From Sphingobium sp. 66-54 (lineage in GTDB: Bacteria > Pseudomonadota > Alphaproteobacteria > Sphingomonadales > Sphingomonadaceae), in the NCBI GenBank assembly GCA_001899715.1, contig MKWI01000003.1:186001-250000 (forward strand): a stretch of DNA of 64,000 bases. The letters are read 5' to 3'. Shown here piece after piece: positions 43,094-52,992 of this stretch. The notes below the pieces were generated by a model. The model was given only the letters and a program-made list of their open reading frames with translations. It was not told the DNA's origin and made no database searches. How positions within the stretch are numbered: the stretch's first letter is position 1; each line of letters opens with the position of its first letter. The position numbers and the translations under genes are program-made.

Positions 43094-45043
43094 TCACCCG
43101 CCCGGCCGGTCGTTCGCGGGCGTCCGGCGGCCGTCCGACCACGGCAGGAAGATCTCGGGCCGGCGTCCGCTCACCGGGTTGACGAAGTGGAAGCCCATCG
43201 GCGCCACCTCCGGAAAGGGCGCATAGACAGCACCGCGCAGCGGCGCATCGGGCGGATATTTGGCAATGGCCTCCGGCGTCGGCGCATAGACACGGTTCGC
43301 TCCGGCCACGATGCCGCTCCAGCCAGTCTTGTAGCCGGCGAGCCAGACGTAATCGAGATCCATGCCCTGGATCTTCCACAGCTCCTTTTCGATGATCGCC
43401 TGATCCTCGTAGATGCCGGAGATCCACGCGCCGGGCGCCGTGGGCGCGCTGCCGAACTGCATCAGCCGCAGGCGAATATTGGCGCGCTGGCCATCCTCGG
43501 AGACGGTCACATATGGCTGGGTCTTCTGGTGGAACTGCATGGAGGCCGATGTGCGCCCACCCCGCCCATAGCGGTTGACCATGGATTGGCGCACGCGCTC
43601 CCGCCCGATGAAGGTGCCGATATAGCTCAGCTCCTTCCAGCCATCGGCCGAGAACAGATCGGCCGTCTCGTCCCACAGGAACTCGTCGATATAATAGCCA
43701 TAGGCGCAGCAGACATTCTCGGCCCCGTCATAGGCCAGCGCGCGGGCGAGCTTCGTCGCCGCGTCGCCCGTACCGGCGAACGTCGGGCGGGGCGCCAGTG
43801 ACGGCGCGAAATCCGGCGCTGGCGGTGCGGCCTGCGGATAAGCGGCGGAGGGCAGCGATGAGGCGGCATCAGGCGCCCCGCCCTCGCTTACCGGCAAGGG
43901 CGCCGGCAGCGGCTCGGCCCAGCCCATCTCGTAAGCGGCGCGCATGCGCGGCCAGCGGCCCAGCCGGGCGATGCGCCAGATGCCGTCCGCGCCCTGCACC
44001 ATGGTGAACTGGTTGATCGCGGCCGACCAGAAGCTCTCGCCCTGATGGCGGCCGGTCATGCCCAGCTCATAGCTACGTACGCTCGCCTGCCGCCCGCCGG
44101 CGTCGACCGTTACCACCGGCATGAGCTGCGGACGGTCGTTAAGATCGCCCTGCGCCAGCCCCGCCGCGCCAAAGCGGGCGAGCATCCGGCGGACGCCCGC
44201 CTTGCCCGTGAAGCGGCCGGCGCCGGCAATCTCCACCACCGCATCGTCGGCAAACAGGTCGACAATGTCGTCATAGAGCTTGCGGTCGAGATAGAAACCG
44301 AAGGCCGCCTGGAGGTTCTGCGCGCCACTCGCGGCGAGGAGCTGGTCGGCTTGCGCCAGCAGTTCGGGAGCGGCCATGGGCGCTGCGGCGGTGCGGGTCA
44401 GCGGCACGGGCGCGCCCGCCTGATCGGGCGTGTAGTGGAACGGCACCAGCGGCATCGTCTCCGCCACGGTGCGCCAGCCGTCCTTGTAGGGTCCGGCGAA
44501 TTGCGGGTGATAGTGCATCCGCGCGATCCGCCAGCCCTCGCCGGTCAGCGCATAGTCCACGACATGGATGCCGCCGCCCCAGTCAGCGCGGCGGCCGGCC
44601 TCGCCGGTCAGTGCCACCTCGTGCCAGCGCCCCCGGCCACTGCGCCCGTCCGCCGCCAGCGTGATGACCGGGCTGAGGAACAGGCGCAAGTTGAGCCGGT
44701 CGGGCGCCATCTCCGCCCGGCCACCGCCCATATCCCGTTGAAGGAAGGCTTCGATCACCTGACGTCCGGAGACCCGCCGCGCGCCATCCGTCCATTCGCC
44801 ATCCGGCGTAAACAGCGCCGCCATCGCGCGCCACTGCCCGGCATCGGCAAGATGCCCCCACATATGCTGCAAGCGCTTGATCTCGCGCACGCCCCTGATG
44901 TCCGCCAGTCGCGCCGTGAGCATGCGCGCATCGGGCCGCGCCTTCCCGAAGGCGCTCGTCCAGGCCGGCGCCGCGACGAGCAGCGCGGTGGCGCTCGCCA
45001 ACCATTGCCGCCGCGTTGCCGAAAAACGATCCCCTGCGCTCAT
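43094..45043 (-). CDS. Exported protein with three SnoaL-like domains, B
   Basis: A 649-residue paralog of the protein at 33537. It has a Tat-type leader (ATRRQWLASATALLVAAPAWTSAFG) where protein A has a Sec leader. Three NTF2-like units: VREIKRLQHMWGHLADAGQWRAMAALF, AQNLQAAFGFYLDRKLYDDIVDLFADDAVVEI and AENVCCAYGYYIDEFLWDETADLFSADG, each followed by a typical beta-sheet. The end FHFVNPVSGRRPEIFLPW matches A. Change of export route between paralogs suggests that B must fold or bind a ligand before export. No known function for this layout; possibly a multi-step isomerase/dehydratase or a substrate-binding protein. Located upstream of receptor B. Confidence 0.8.
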   Translation of the reverse strand: MSAGDRFSATRRQWLASATALLVAAPAWTSAFGKARPDARMLTARLADIRGVREIKRLQHMWGHLADAGQWRAMAALFTPDGEWTDGARRVSGRQVIEAFLQRDMGGGRAEMAPDRLNLRLFLSPVITLAADGRSGRGRWHEVALTGEAGRRADWGGGIHVVDYALTGEGWRIARMHYHPQFAGPYKDGWRTVAETMPLVPFHYTPDQAGAPVPLTRTAAAPMAAPELLAQADQLLAASGAQNLQAAFGFYLDRKLYDDIVDLFADDAVVEIAGAGRFTGKAGVRRMLARFGAAGLAQGDLNDRPQLMPVVTVDAGGRQASVRSYELGMTGRHQGESFWSAAINQFTMVQGADGIWRIARLGRWPRMRAAYEMGWAEPLPAPLPVSEGGAPDAASSLPSAAYPQAAPPAPDFAPSLAPRPTFAGTGDAATKLARALAYDGAENVCCAYGYYIDEFLWDETADLFSADGWKELSYIGTFIGRERVRQSMVNRYGRGGRTSASMQFHQKTQPYVTVSEDGQRANIRLRLMQFGSAPTAPGAWISGIYEDQAIIEKELWKIQGMDLDYVWLAGYKTGWSGIVAGANRVYAPTPEAIAKYPPDAPLRGAVYAPFPEVAPMGFHFVNPVSGRRPEIFLPWSDGRRTPANDRPGG

Positions 45044-45302
45044 CCACCCTCTCCCGGCGCTCCCGTCTCCCGGATGCCTGCACCGATCAGCCGGCAGGCG
45101 CGCGCCCGTTTCTCATGGCCGCCCATTCGAGTTCATGCGGCAGCACGGGCTACCTCCCTTGCCCGGCGCAACCAAAGACATTCGCCGCCCGTGGCCGGAT
45201 TGGAACACAAAGGGTGCCGGGAGAGGCAAATTCACCAGCCGAACCCAACCTCCCCTGCGATCCGTCATGCCCCGCCCTCCATCATCGGCGACGCGGCCCC
45301 GC

Positions 45303-47183
45303 TCACTCGATGCTGTGGGTCAAGGTAAGCCGGACCCGGCGCGGCAGAGCAGGAAAGCCGATCGCGTCCTGGCCGCGGTCCTGGAGCAGATTCTCCCCTT
45401 CGAGCCGCAAGCGGGTATGGCGGGCAACGGTCCACGCGACGGAAGTCGAGAGCCGATGCGTCCTGCCCAGCACCTGCACGCCGGTGGGCACGGCATAATC
45501 GTCCCGCTCGTCCGTATAATCATAATGCGCCCGCATCGTCAGCGTCTTGACCGGCGCCCATTCGAGGTCGGCCCCGGCGCGCCAACGCGGGCGGTTCAGC
45601 AACTGAATCCCCGTCGCCGCGTCCTGCGTCTCCACATATTGGACCGTGAAGCTGCCTTTGAGCGCCTCTCCCAACCGATGCGATAGCTGCGCCGATACGC
45701 CCCGCGACGTCACGCGCGCCCGGTTTTCCAGACGCGGCGGGTGCGCCGGCACGAAGTCGATCAGGTCCCTGTAGCGCGTGCGGAAAACGGCTACCGAGAC
45801 ATGGTCGGCCTCGCTCGGGCGCCAATCCAGCCCCAGTTCCATCGCCGTTGCCCGCTCCGGTCGCAGGGCCGGATTGCCGACGAAGGGATTGCCAAGCGCA
45901 TAGAAACTCGGCGCCTTGAAGGCCGTACCCGCGACCGCGCGCACGGATACAAGGCCGCCAACAGCATAGCGCAAGCCCGCCCGGCCGCTCCAGCGCGCAC
46001 CGATCCCTTCGACATCGTCGATCCGCACGCCGCCATTGGCTTCCAGCGGTCCGAGGGTTCCGTTCAACTCCGCAAAGCCGGAGTAGGTCGCGCGCGTCTG
46101 CCGATAGCTCGTCGGTGCGTGAAAGCCGAAATCCAGATAGCCCTCGCTCCGCGCCGTCTCCCATTGCCCTTGCACGCCTGCCGTCGCGCGCCAGGCGCCA
46201 AGGTCGACACTCACATCCGGCCGGATGATCCCGCGCCGGTAGCGGATATCGTCGAGACCGCCGGGCACACCCGTGGGGGTTTCGGCAGAGGGCGCAACCC
46301 CCGGCGAGGCAACCCGATCATCCCGCGACGACCATGAAGCGGCAAGAGACAGCGTAGCGGGCCCGGCGCGCAGGAGCGTCTGGTCGGCGGCAAGGATGAT
46401 TTCATCCGCCTTGCGCCGCTCGACGGAGCGGATCACGGCATGGTCATAGCCGCCGCTGCTGTCGGGGAAGCCGGCCGAGCGCGTATGGGCGAAGTGGACC
46501 AGCAGACTCCCGCGCGCACCGTCCAGCCGCGCAAGACGCAAATCGACGGAACGCGAGCGGAAACGCGATTGCGGCAGCGCGGTGCCGGCGTCGTCGATCA
46601 CGCCCGTCAGCGATCCGCCGAAGCCTGCCGCTACCGGCCCCTGCCACTGTCCGGCCGCACTATAGTCGCCCTCGCTGCCCAGCGATCCGCTGGCGCTGAA
46701 GCGATGGTGTGCGGCCGGCGGCGCGAGCAGCAGATTGACCGCACCGGCCAGAGGGCCGGATCCGTAGAGGGTGGACGCGGGGCCCGAAACCATCTCGACC
46801 CGCGCAATCGCCGCCGATGGGACGGCCGCCAGATTGACCGCCCCACCCCGGCTGTTGGTCGGGCTGTCGAGGGGGACGCCTTCCAGCATCACCGTCGTGA
46901 AATTCGGGTCGGCGCCCCGCAGAAAAAGCGAGGCGAAGCCGGTCCGTCCGCCGGACATCTGCACATACACCTCCGGCAGGCGCGCCAGCGCATCGGCGAT
47001 GCTCTCGCTGGCGGCCAGCGCGTCCGCCCCGAGGACAGTCACCGAATAAGGCTGCCGCTCCAGCGGTACGGGCGCCCGCGTGGCCGTGACGACAATATCG
47101 CTCGCGCCGCGCGTGGCCTGCGCATGCAGAGGAGATGCTGTCGCCGCAGCGGCAGCCACGAACAGAACTGTGCGATCCATCAT
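45303..47183 (-). CDS. BtuB-like TonB-dependent receptor
   Basis: A 626-residue receptor, shorter than receptors A and B and of the cobalamin/siderophore (BtuB) type. Leader MMDRTVLFVAAAAATASPLHAQA, TonB box DIVVTATRAP, plug with SVTVLGADALAASESIADALARLP, FLRGADPNFTTVMLEGVPLDSPTNSRGGAVNL and VSGPASTLYGSGPLAGAVNLL, and a barrel ending VRLTLTHSIE. No cobalamin riboswitch is seen upstream, so vitamin B12 is not proven; a different chelate or glycoside is possible. The ATG overlaps the stop of the membrane-protein gene upstream (ATGA), indicating coupled translation. The longer upstream frame that runs into that gene is rejected. Confidence 0.9.
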   Translation of the reverse strand: MMDRTVLFVAAAAATASPLHAQATRGASDIVVTATRAPVPLERQPYSVTVLGADALAASESIADALARLPEVYVQMSGGRTGFASLFLRGADPNFTTVMLEGVPLDSPTNSRGGAVNLAAVPSAAIARVEMVSGPASTLYGSGPLAGAVNLLLAPPAAHHRFSASGSLGSEGDYSAAGQWQGPVAAGFGGSLTGVIDDAGTALPQSRFRSRSVDLRLARLDGARGSLLVHFAHTRSAGFPDSSGGYDHAVIRSVERRKADEIILAADQTLLRAGPATLSLAASWSSRDDRVASPGVAPSAETPTGVPGGLDDIRYRRGIIRPDVSVDLGAWRATAGVQGQWETARSEGYLDFGFHAPTSYRQTRATYSGFAELNGTLGPLEANGGVRIDDVEGIGARWSGRAGLRYAVGGLVSVRAVAGTAFKAPSFYALGNPFVGNPALRPERATAMELGLDWRPSEADHVSVAVFRTRYRDLIDFVPAHPPRLENRARVTSRGVSAQLSHRLGEALKGSFTVQYVETQDAATGIQLLNRPRWRAGADLEWAPVKTLTMRAHYDYTDERDDYAVPTGVQVLGRTHRLSTSVAWTVARHTRLRLEGENLLQDRGQDAIGFPALPRRVRLTLTHSIE

Positions 47184-47800
47184 GTCCTGAGCTTGAGCCA
47201 GAGAAGCCAGCCGAGGGCCGGCACGGCGGCGAGACCGCCGAAGAGCAGAAGGAACGAGCCCTCTGATAGAGCGAGGGCGCCGATCGCCGAATAAGCGACG
47301 GCAACGGCAAGATTGGCCCCTCCGGTGAGGAGCAGGAACGGGGCAAGCGGCATCCGGGCCGCCCCCGCACCCAGAACTAGGGTCTCGGCAAGGACCGGCA
47401 CCGCGCGCGTCGCCACGAGGGCGAGGCCGCCCCCACTCGCCAGCGCGGCGCGGGCCCGCGCAACCTCCGTCTCGCCGACGATGCCGCGCATCGCACGATG
47501 GCCGGCGCCCCGGCCGAACGCATAGCCCAGCAGGCAGCCACCGCTCATGCCCAGCCAGATGGCGAGAGCGCCGCCCCAGAAGCCGAGCGCCGCACCGGCA
47601 AAACTGCTGACTATGCTCGACGGCACGGGCAGCAGGATATCGCCGACGAGACTGAGGGCGATCACGGCCCCGACAAGCAGGGCATGACCGCGCGCGGCCG
47701 CAAGCGCTCCGGCCAGAGCAGCAGCGATGCGATCTTCCAGCAACAGGAAAGGGATAAGGACGAAAGCGAGCGCAAGAGCCAGCAGCACAAGCCAACGCAT
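47180..47800 (-). CDS. VTT/DedA-type membrane protein
   Basis: A 206-residue inner-membrane protein of the VTT (TVP38/DedA) fold. Hydrophobic segments alternate with two re-entrant-like stretches; the family motif is seen in LLPVPSSIVSSFAGAALGFWGGALAIWLGMSGGCLLGYAFGRGAG, and RAVPVLAETLVLGAGAARMPLAPFLLLT is the second conserved part. Such proteins move or scramble lipids or carriers such as undecaprenyl phosphate. Its stop overlaps the start of the BtuB-like receptor gene by 4 nt, an unusual pairing. The ATG at 47800 begins MRWLVLL; a start 13 codons earlier is possible. Divergent from the PVC-type gene. Confidence 0.85.
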   Translation of the reverse strand: MRWLVLLALALAFVLIPFLLLEDRIAAALAGALAAARGHALLVGAVIALSLVGDILLPVPSSIVSSFAGAALGFWGGALAIWLGMSGGCLLGYAFGRGAGHRAMRGIVGETEVARARAALASGGGLALVATRAVPVLAETLVLGAGAARMPLAPFLLLTGGANLAVAVAYSAIGALALSEGSFLLLFGGLAAVPALGWLLWLKLRT

Positions 47801-47886
47801 CACCCGGTCGCGGGGGAATGACCCGCCTTGTTCCTTCAAAACTCTGCCCCCCTTCGACTCTATTTTCAGCGCTCCCTTTACTCGCC

Positions 47887-47909
47887 AAATTGTAGACAGT
47901 ATGCAATTT
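47887..47909. promoter_or_regulatory. Candidate GntR operator 1
   Basis: Imperfect dyad AAATTGTAGAC-A-GTATGCAATTT (9 of 11 positions pair), 26 nt before the PVC-type gene. Its core GTAGACAGT resembles GTATACAGT at operator 3, so the GntR regulator at 60482 may control both units. Confidence 0.5.
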
Positions 47910-47934
47910 CAAACGTCACAGGGAGCGTGAGAGG

Positions 47935-50480
47935 ATGCGTATCGGTGCCTGGCTCGGCCTTGGCCTGCTTGCTTGTGGCTTACCCTATCTCGTCTGGAGC
48001 CAGGTTTCACCACCCCGACCTTTGTCGAGCATCCCCGACCGGCCCTGGCCGGCGCCGGTCGACACCGCCGTGCCGCAGGCCCAGCCGGCGCTGACGCCGA
48101 AGGACGCGCTCAAGACCTTCACCATGCCGCCCGGCTACCGGCTGGAACTGGTCGCCTCAGAACCGCTGGTGCGCGACCCGATCCTGAGCGAATTCGACGC
48201 GGACGGGCGCCTGTGGGTGCTGGAGCTGCACGGCTTCGCGATCAATCGCCAGATGGACAACAGCTTCGAGCCGATCAACGAGCTGGCCGTTCTGGAGGAT
48301 ACCGATAGCGACGGCGTCTACGACAAGCGCACGGTGTTCATGGACGGACTGGTCATGCCCCGCGCGTTCAAGGTGCTGGCCGGCAACTGCGCGCTGGTGG
48401 GCGAGCCGCCGCACCTGTGGAAAGCCTGCGACACGAACGGCGACCTCAAGGCCGATACCAAGGAACTGCTTTCCGACAAATTCGCGACGCAGGGCGTAGT
48501 CGAGCATGGCGCGAACGGCCTCTACTGGTCGATGGACAACAGCATCGTCATCGCCCAGAACGACTGGAACCTGAGCCTCAAGGGCGGCAAGGCGACCATC
48601 CTGCCCAGCCTCAACCGGGGTCAGTGGGGCGTCACGCAGGACGACAACGGGCTGGTCTATCGCGTGTTCAACACCGATCCGCTGTTCGTCGATTACCTCA
48701 AGCCCGATTATTACGCCCGCAATCCCAATCTCATCCGCACGCGCGGCCTTTATGAAGTGCTGGCCGACCCCAAGCTCTCACACATCTGGCCGGCGCGGCC
48801 GACCTTCGGCGTGAACCGGGGCTACCGCAAGGAAGGCTATCGCGAGGACGGATCCTCGCTTTATTATGGCGGCGTCTCCTCGCCGATGATCTATCGCGGC
48901 ACCAGCCTGCCCAGGGAGCTGCAAGGCCATCCGTTCGTGGTCGACGGGCCAACCAACATCGTCCATCTGCTCTCGCTCAAGGCGGATGCGGCGGGCACGC
49001 TCTCCGCAACCGATTTTTACCCGCGCGGCGAATTCCTCGCCTCCACGGACGAGCGCTTCCGGCCGATCTCGCTGACGCCGGGCTGGGACGGCACCTTCTA
49101 CATCGTCGACATGTATCGCGGCGTCTCGCAGGATGGCCCGCTGCAAACCGATTATCTGCGCAATTACATTTTGGAGCGCGGCCTGTGGGAGCAGATCCAC
49201 TACGGCCGCATCTACCGGGTCGTGCGTGACGGGATACCCGTCGACGAAAAGCCGCATATGAGCACGCAGAAAGCGGCGGATCTGGTGCGCTATCTCTCCC
49301 ATCCCAACGGCTGGTGGCGCGACACGGCGCAGCAGTTGCTCGTCCAGCGCGGCGACCGCTCGGTCGTGCCCGCGCTGGCCAAGCTGGCGCGTTCGGCGAA
49401 GGAACCGCGCACGCGCCTCCATGCGCTGTGGACCATCGACGGCCTGGGCGCGACGGACGCCGGGCTCGTCGACAAGGCGCTGCGGGACGCCGACCCGGCA
49501 GTGCGCGCAACGGCGGTGCGCCTCAGCGAAGCGCCTCTGCGGGGCGGCGACAAGGCGGCCATTGCCGCCATCGTCGCGCTGGCGGACGATCCCAGCCTCG
49601 CCGTCCGCCGCCAGGCTGCGGCATCGCTGGGCGAGATGCCGGCCGATCAGCGCATCGCGCCGCTGTTCGCGATCCTCCAGCGCCACGGCGACGATCCAGT
49701 GACGGTGGACGCCGTCGTCAGCGGGCTGACCGATCTGGAACCGGCGATGCTGGCACGGCTCCTCGCCGAAACCGGCGCCTCCGACGATGCCGTCCAGATG
49801 CTCGCCGGCGCCATCGGCCGCAGCCGCAATGCCGGGGCCGTGGAGACGGTTCTTGCCGAGGCCAGCGCGCCGGCACGCACGCCCGCCACGCGCCTCGCCT
49901 TGCTCACCGGGCTGCAAACCGGCCTGCAAGGCCCACCCCGCATGGGGCCGCCGATCCCCGGTGCGCCTGCTCCCAAGCTGCTCGCGCTCAAGGCGCAGCC
50001 CAAGGCGCTCATGGCGCTCTCCACCGGCACCGCTGATGCCGCGCCGGCCGCCAAGGCCCTGCTCGCGCAACTCGACTGGCCCGGCAAACCCGCAGTCGCC
50101 GCCACGGCCGAACGGACGCCGGAAGAACAGCGGCTGTTCAACGCTGGCCGGGAGATTTACGCCAATATCTGCGCGGGCTGTCATCAGGCGCAGGGGCGCG
50201 GTTCGGCCATCGCGGCCAATCTCGACGGATCGCATTTCGTGCTCGGGCGGCCGGATGTGCTTGCACGCATCCTGCTCTCGGGCAAGGAAGGCGCAATCGG
50301 CCTGATGCCGCCGGCGGGGGCGGCCATGTCGGATGAGGAGGTGGCGTCGATCATGACCTATATCCGGGGAAACTGGGACAATCGGGCGGCGGCCGTCCAG
50401 CCGGCATCGGTCAAGGAATGGCGCGCCGCATACGCCCATCGGCAGACACCGTGGACGGACAAGGAGCTTGAGCAGACACC

Positions 50481-50484
<4 letters not shown>
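47935..50484 (+). CDS. PVC-type membrane-bound dehydrogenase with HEAT repeats and cytochrome c
   Basis: An 849-residue exported protein, leader GAWLGLGLLACGLPYLVW. The N-terminal ~420 residues are the beta-propeller of 'PVC-type membrane-bound dehydrogenases' (FTMPPGYRLELVASEPLVRDPILSEFDADGRLWVLE; GRIYRVV at its end); HEAT-like repeats follow (~430-640, e.g. ALRDADPAVRATAVRL, ADDPSLAVRRQAAASLG), and a class I cytochrome domain carries CAGCH at residues 746-750 with MPPAGAAM as distal region. It would oxidise a sugar or alcohol in the periplasm and pass electrons to its haem. The substrate is not known for this family. First gene of a seven-gene overlapping operon; its stop overlaps the ABC ATPase start. 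Confidence 0.85.
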
Positions 50485-51400
<916 letters not shown>

Positions 51401-51404
<4 letters not shown>

Positions 51405-52951
51405 GCACGGTCCTCGCTTATGCCGCGCTTACGCTACGGCTCAATCTCCGCAACGCCATGGCGATGATCTACGGCTACCTCTTTCCGCTCGTCTTTCTCG
51501 CCGCCTTCGCCATCATCTACCGGCACGATCCGGCTCCCGTCATCGGCCATCTCGGCGAGTTGCTCACCATCACGGCACTCGGCGGAGCCTGCTTCGGCCT
51601 GCCGACCGCCATCGTCGCCGAGCGGGAACGCGGTGTCTGGCGCCGCTACCGGGCGACGCCGACCGGCGCGGGCACCTTCATCGCCGGTCTCGTCCTCAGC
51701 AGGCTGGTGCTGCTGCTCTCGGCCGCCGCAATCCAGCTTTCCATCGCCATCGTCGCCTTGGGGATGCCGCTGCCGCGCGATCCGCTCGGGCTGATCGTCG
51801 CCTTCACCATGGTGAGCGGCGCGCTGATCGGCCTCGGCATGATCGTCGGCATGCTCGCTAACACGGTGCCGGCCGTGCAGGCGCTCGGCCAGTGCATCTT
51901 CCTGCCGATGCTGATGATCGGCGGCGTTGCAGTGCGCCTCTCGAGCCTGCCGGACTGGGTGCAGACGCTCTCCGCCTTCTTCCCCGGCCGCTACGCCGTG
52001 GCGGCAATCCAGACGGCAGCGACGGGCGGCGGGCTCGGCACGGCAGCGTTCGATCTGTTCGCGCTGGCCGTTTTCACGCTTTCGGCCGCTCTGATCGCCG
52101 CCAGCCTGTTCCGTTGGGACAGCGGACGACGCCGTGCCGATCGGCGCCTGCTGGCCGGTGGGTTGGCGCTCTGGCTCACCATCGGCTGCATGGGCGCATG
52201 GATGAACGCCGACCGGGGCCACGGCATCGTCGACAACGCTCCCGTCGCACCACCGGCCACCTATCTGCGGGGTTCCTCGGCACCGCATGTCGGGATGACT
52301 CCGGACACCTCACCCGCCGCGCCCGCCAATGGCGCGGGCGAAACTCCGCCGGACCAGAGCCCGCCGGCCCCTCCGGTCGGCAAGCCGCAATCATGGCAAA
52401 CCGTTACTGCGGCGGATATCGGCCGGATCGCGTTCGAGCGTCTGCCAGACGACGAGGGACTGGTCTCCCCCATCGCACAGCGCGGCACGCTGGACGACCC
52501 CGCCGTGGAGCAGCAGATCGCGCGGATCCGCACCGCTCTCGCCGGCTGGCCGCCCGCGCAGGTGCCGGACCCGGTCCAGCGCACGCGAAATCTGCTTGCC
52601 ATCGCCGCCGTACCCGATGTGCTGCAAATCGACCCGCTAGAGCGCCATCTGCCCTGGCTGGTATTCGACCGCCTGCGGCTCGACATCGCACGGGCGGATC
52701 TGCCTCGCATCCTCTACTGGATCTCCCAGCATCCCGACGAAGGCGATGACACGGCAATCGCCCAGTTCGACACACTCGGCCTGCCGACCGTTTCCGGCCC
52801 GACGACGCGTGTGCGCGAGCGCATCATGGTCTACGCGCTCAAGTTCCTCGCTCGTCTGCCCACCACGCGAGACGACGCATCCGGCGGCACCGGCGGCGCT
52901 ATGCGGCCATGCGACCTTGGTCGTAATGCCGAGCGGGCCTCTCCATGCTAG
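51401..52951 (+). CDS. ABC-2 permease fused to a soluble C-terminal domain
   Basis: A 516-residue protein. Residues ~1-245 are a normal ABC-2 permease with six membrane segments (FPLVFLAAFAIIYR, AERERGVWRRYRATPT coupling helix, FLPMLMIGGVAVRLSSLPDW). A seventh membrane segment (~250-266, ALWLTIGCMGAWM) and a Pro/Ala-rich linker lead to a ~185-residue domain that is not a permease (AFERLPDDEGLVSPIAQRGTL; QQIARIRTALAGWPPAQVPDPVQRTRNLLAIAAV; WISQHPDEGDDTAIAQF). By orientation it should face the periplasm. I know no name for this domain. It may bind the PVC dehydrogenase or the transported partner. Overlaps the ATPase gene by 4 nt. Confidence 0.85.
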
Positions 52952-52992
52952 CGTGCGGCGGCTTGGGGCAAAGAGCGGAGGGGAACAGGGCG

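Noticed and set aside
45303..47912. An 869-codon version of the BtuB-like receptor
   Set aside because: The first ~240 codons read through the VTT gene in the wrong frame and have no receptor or leader character; the ATG at 47183 gives a normal leader.
47801..47934. Cobalamin riboswitch for the BtuB-like receptor
   Set aside because: No B12-box-like sequence was seen here or in 45044-45302, and the gap is too short.
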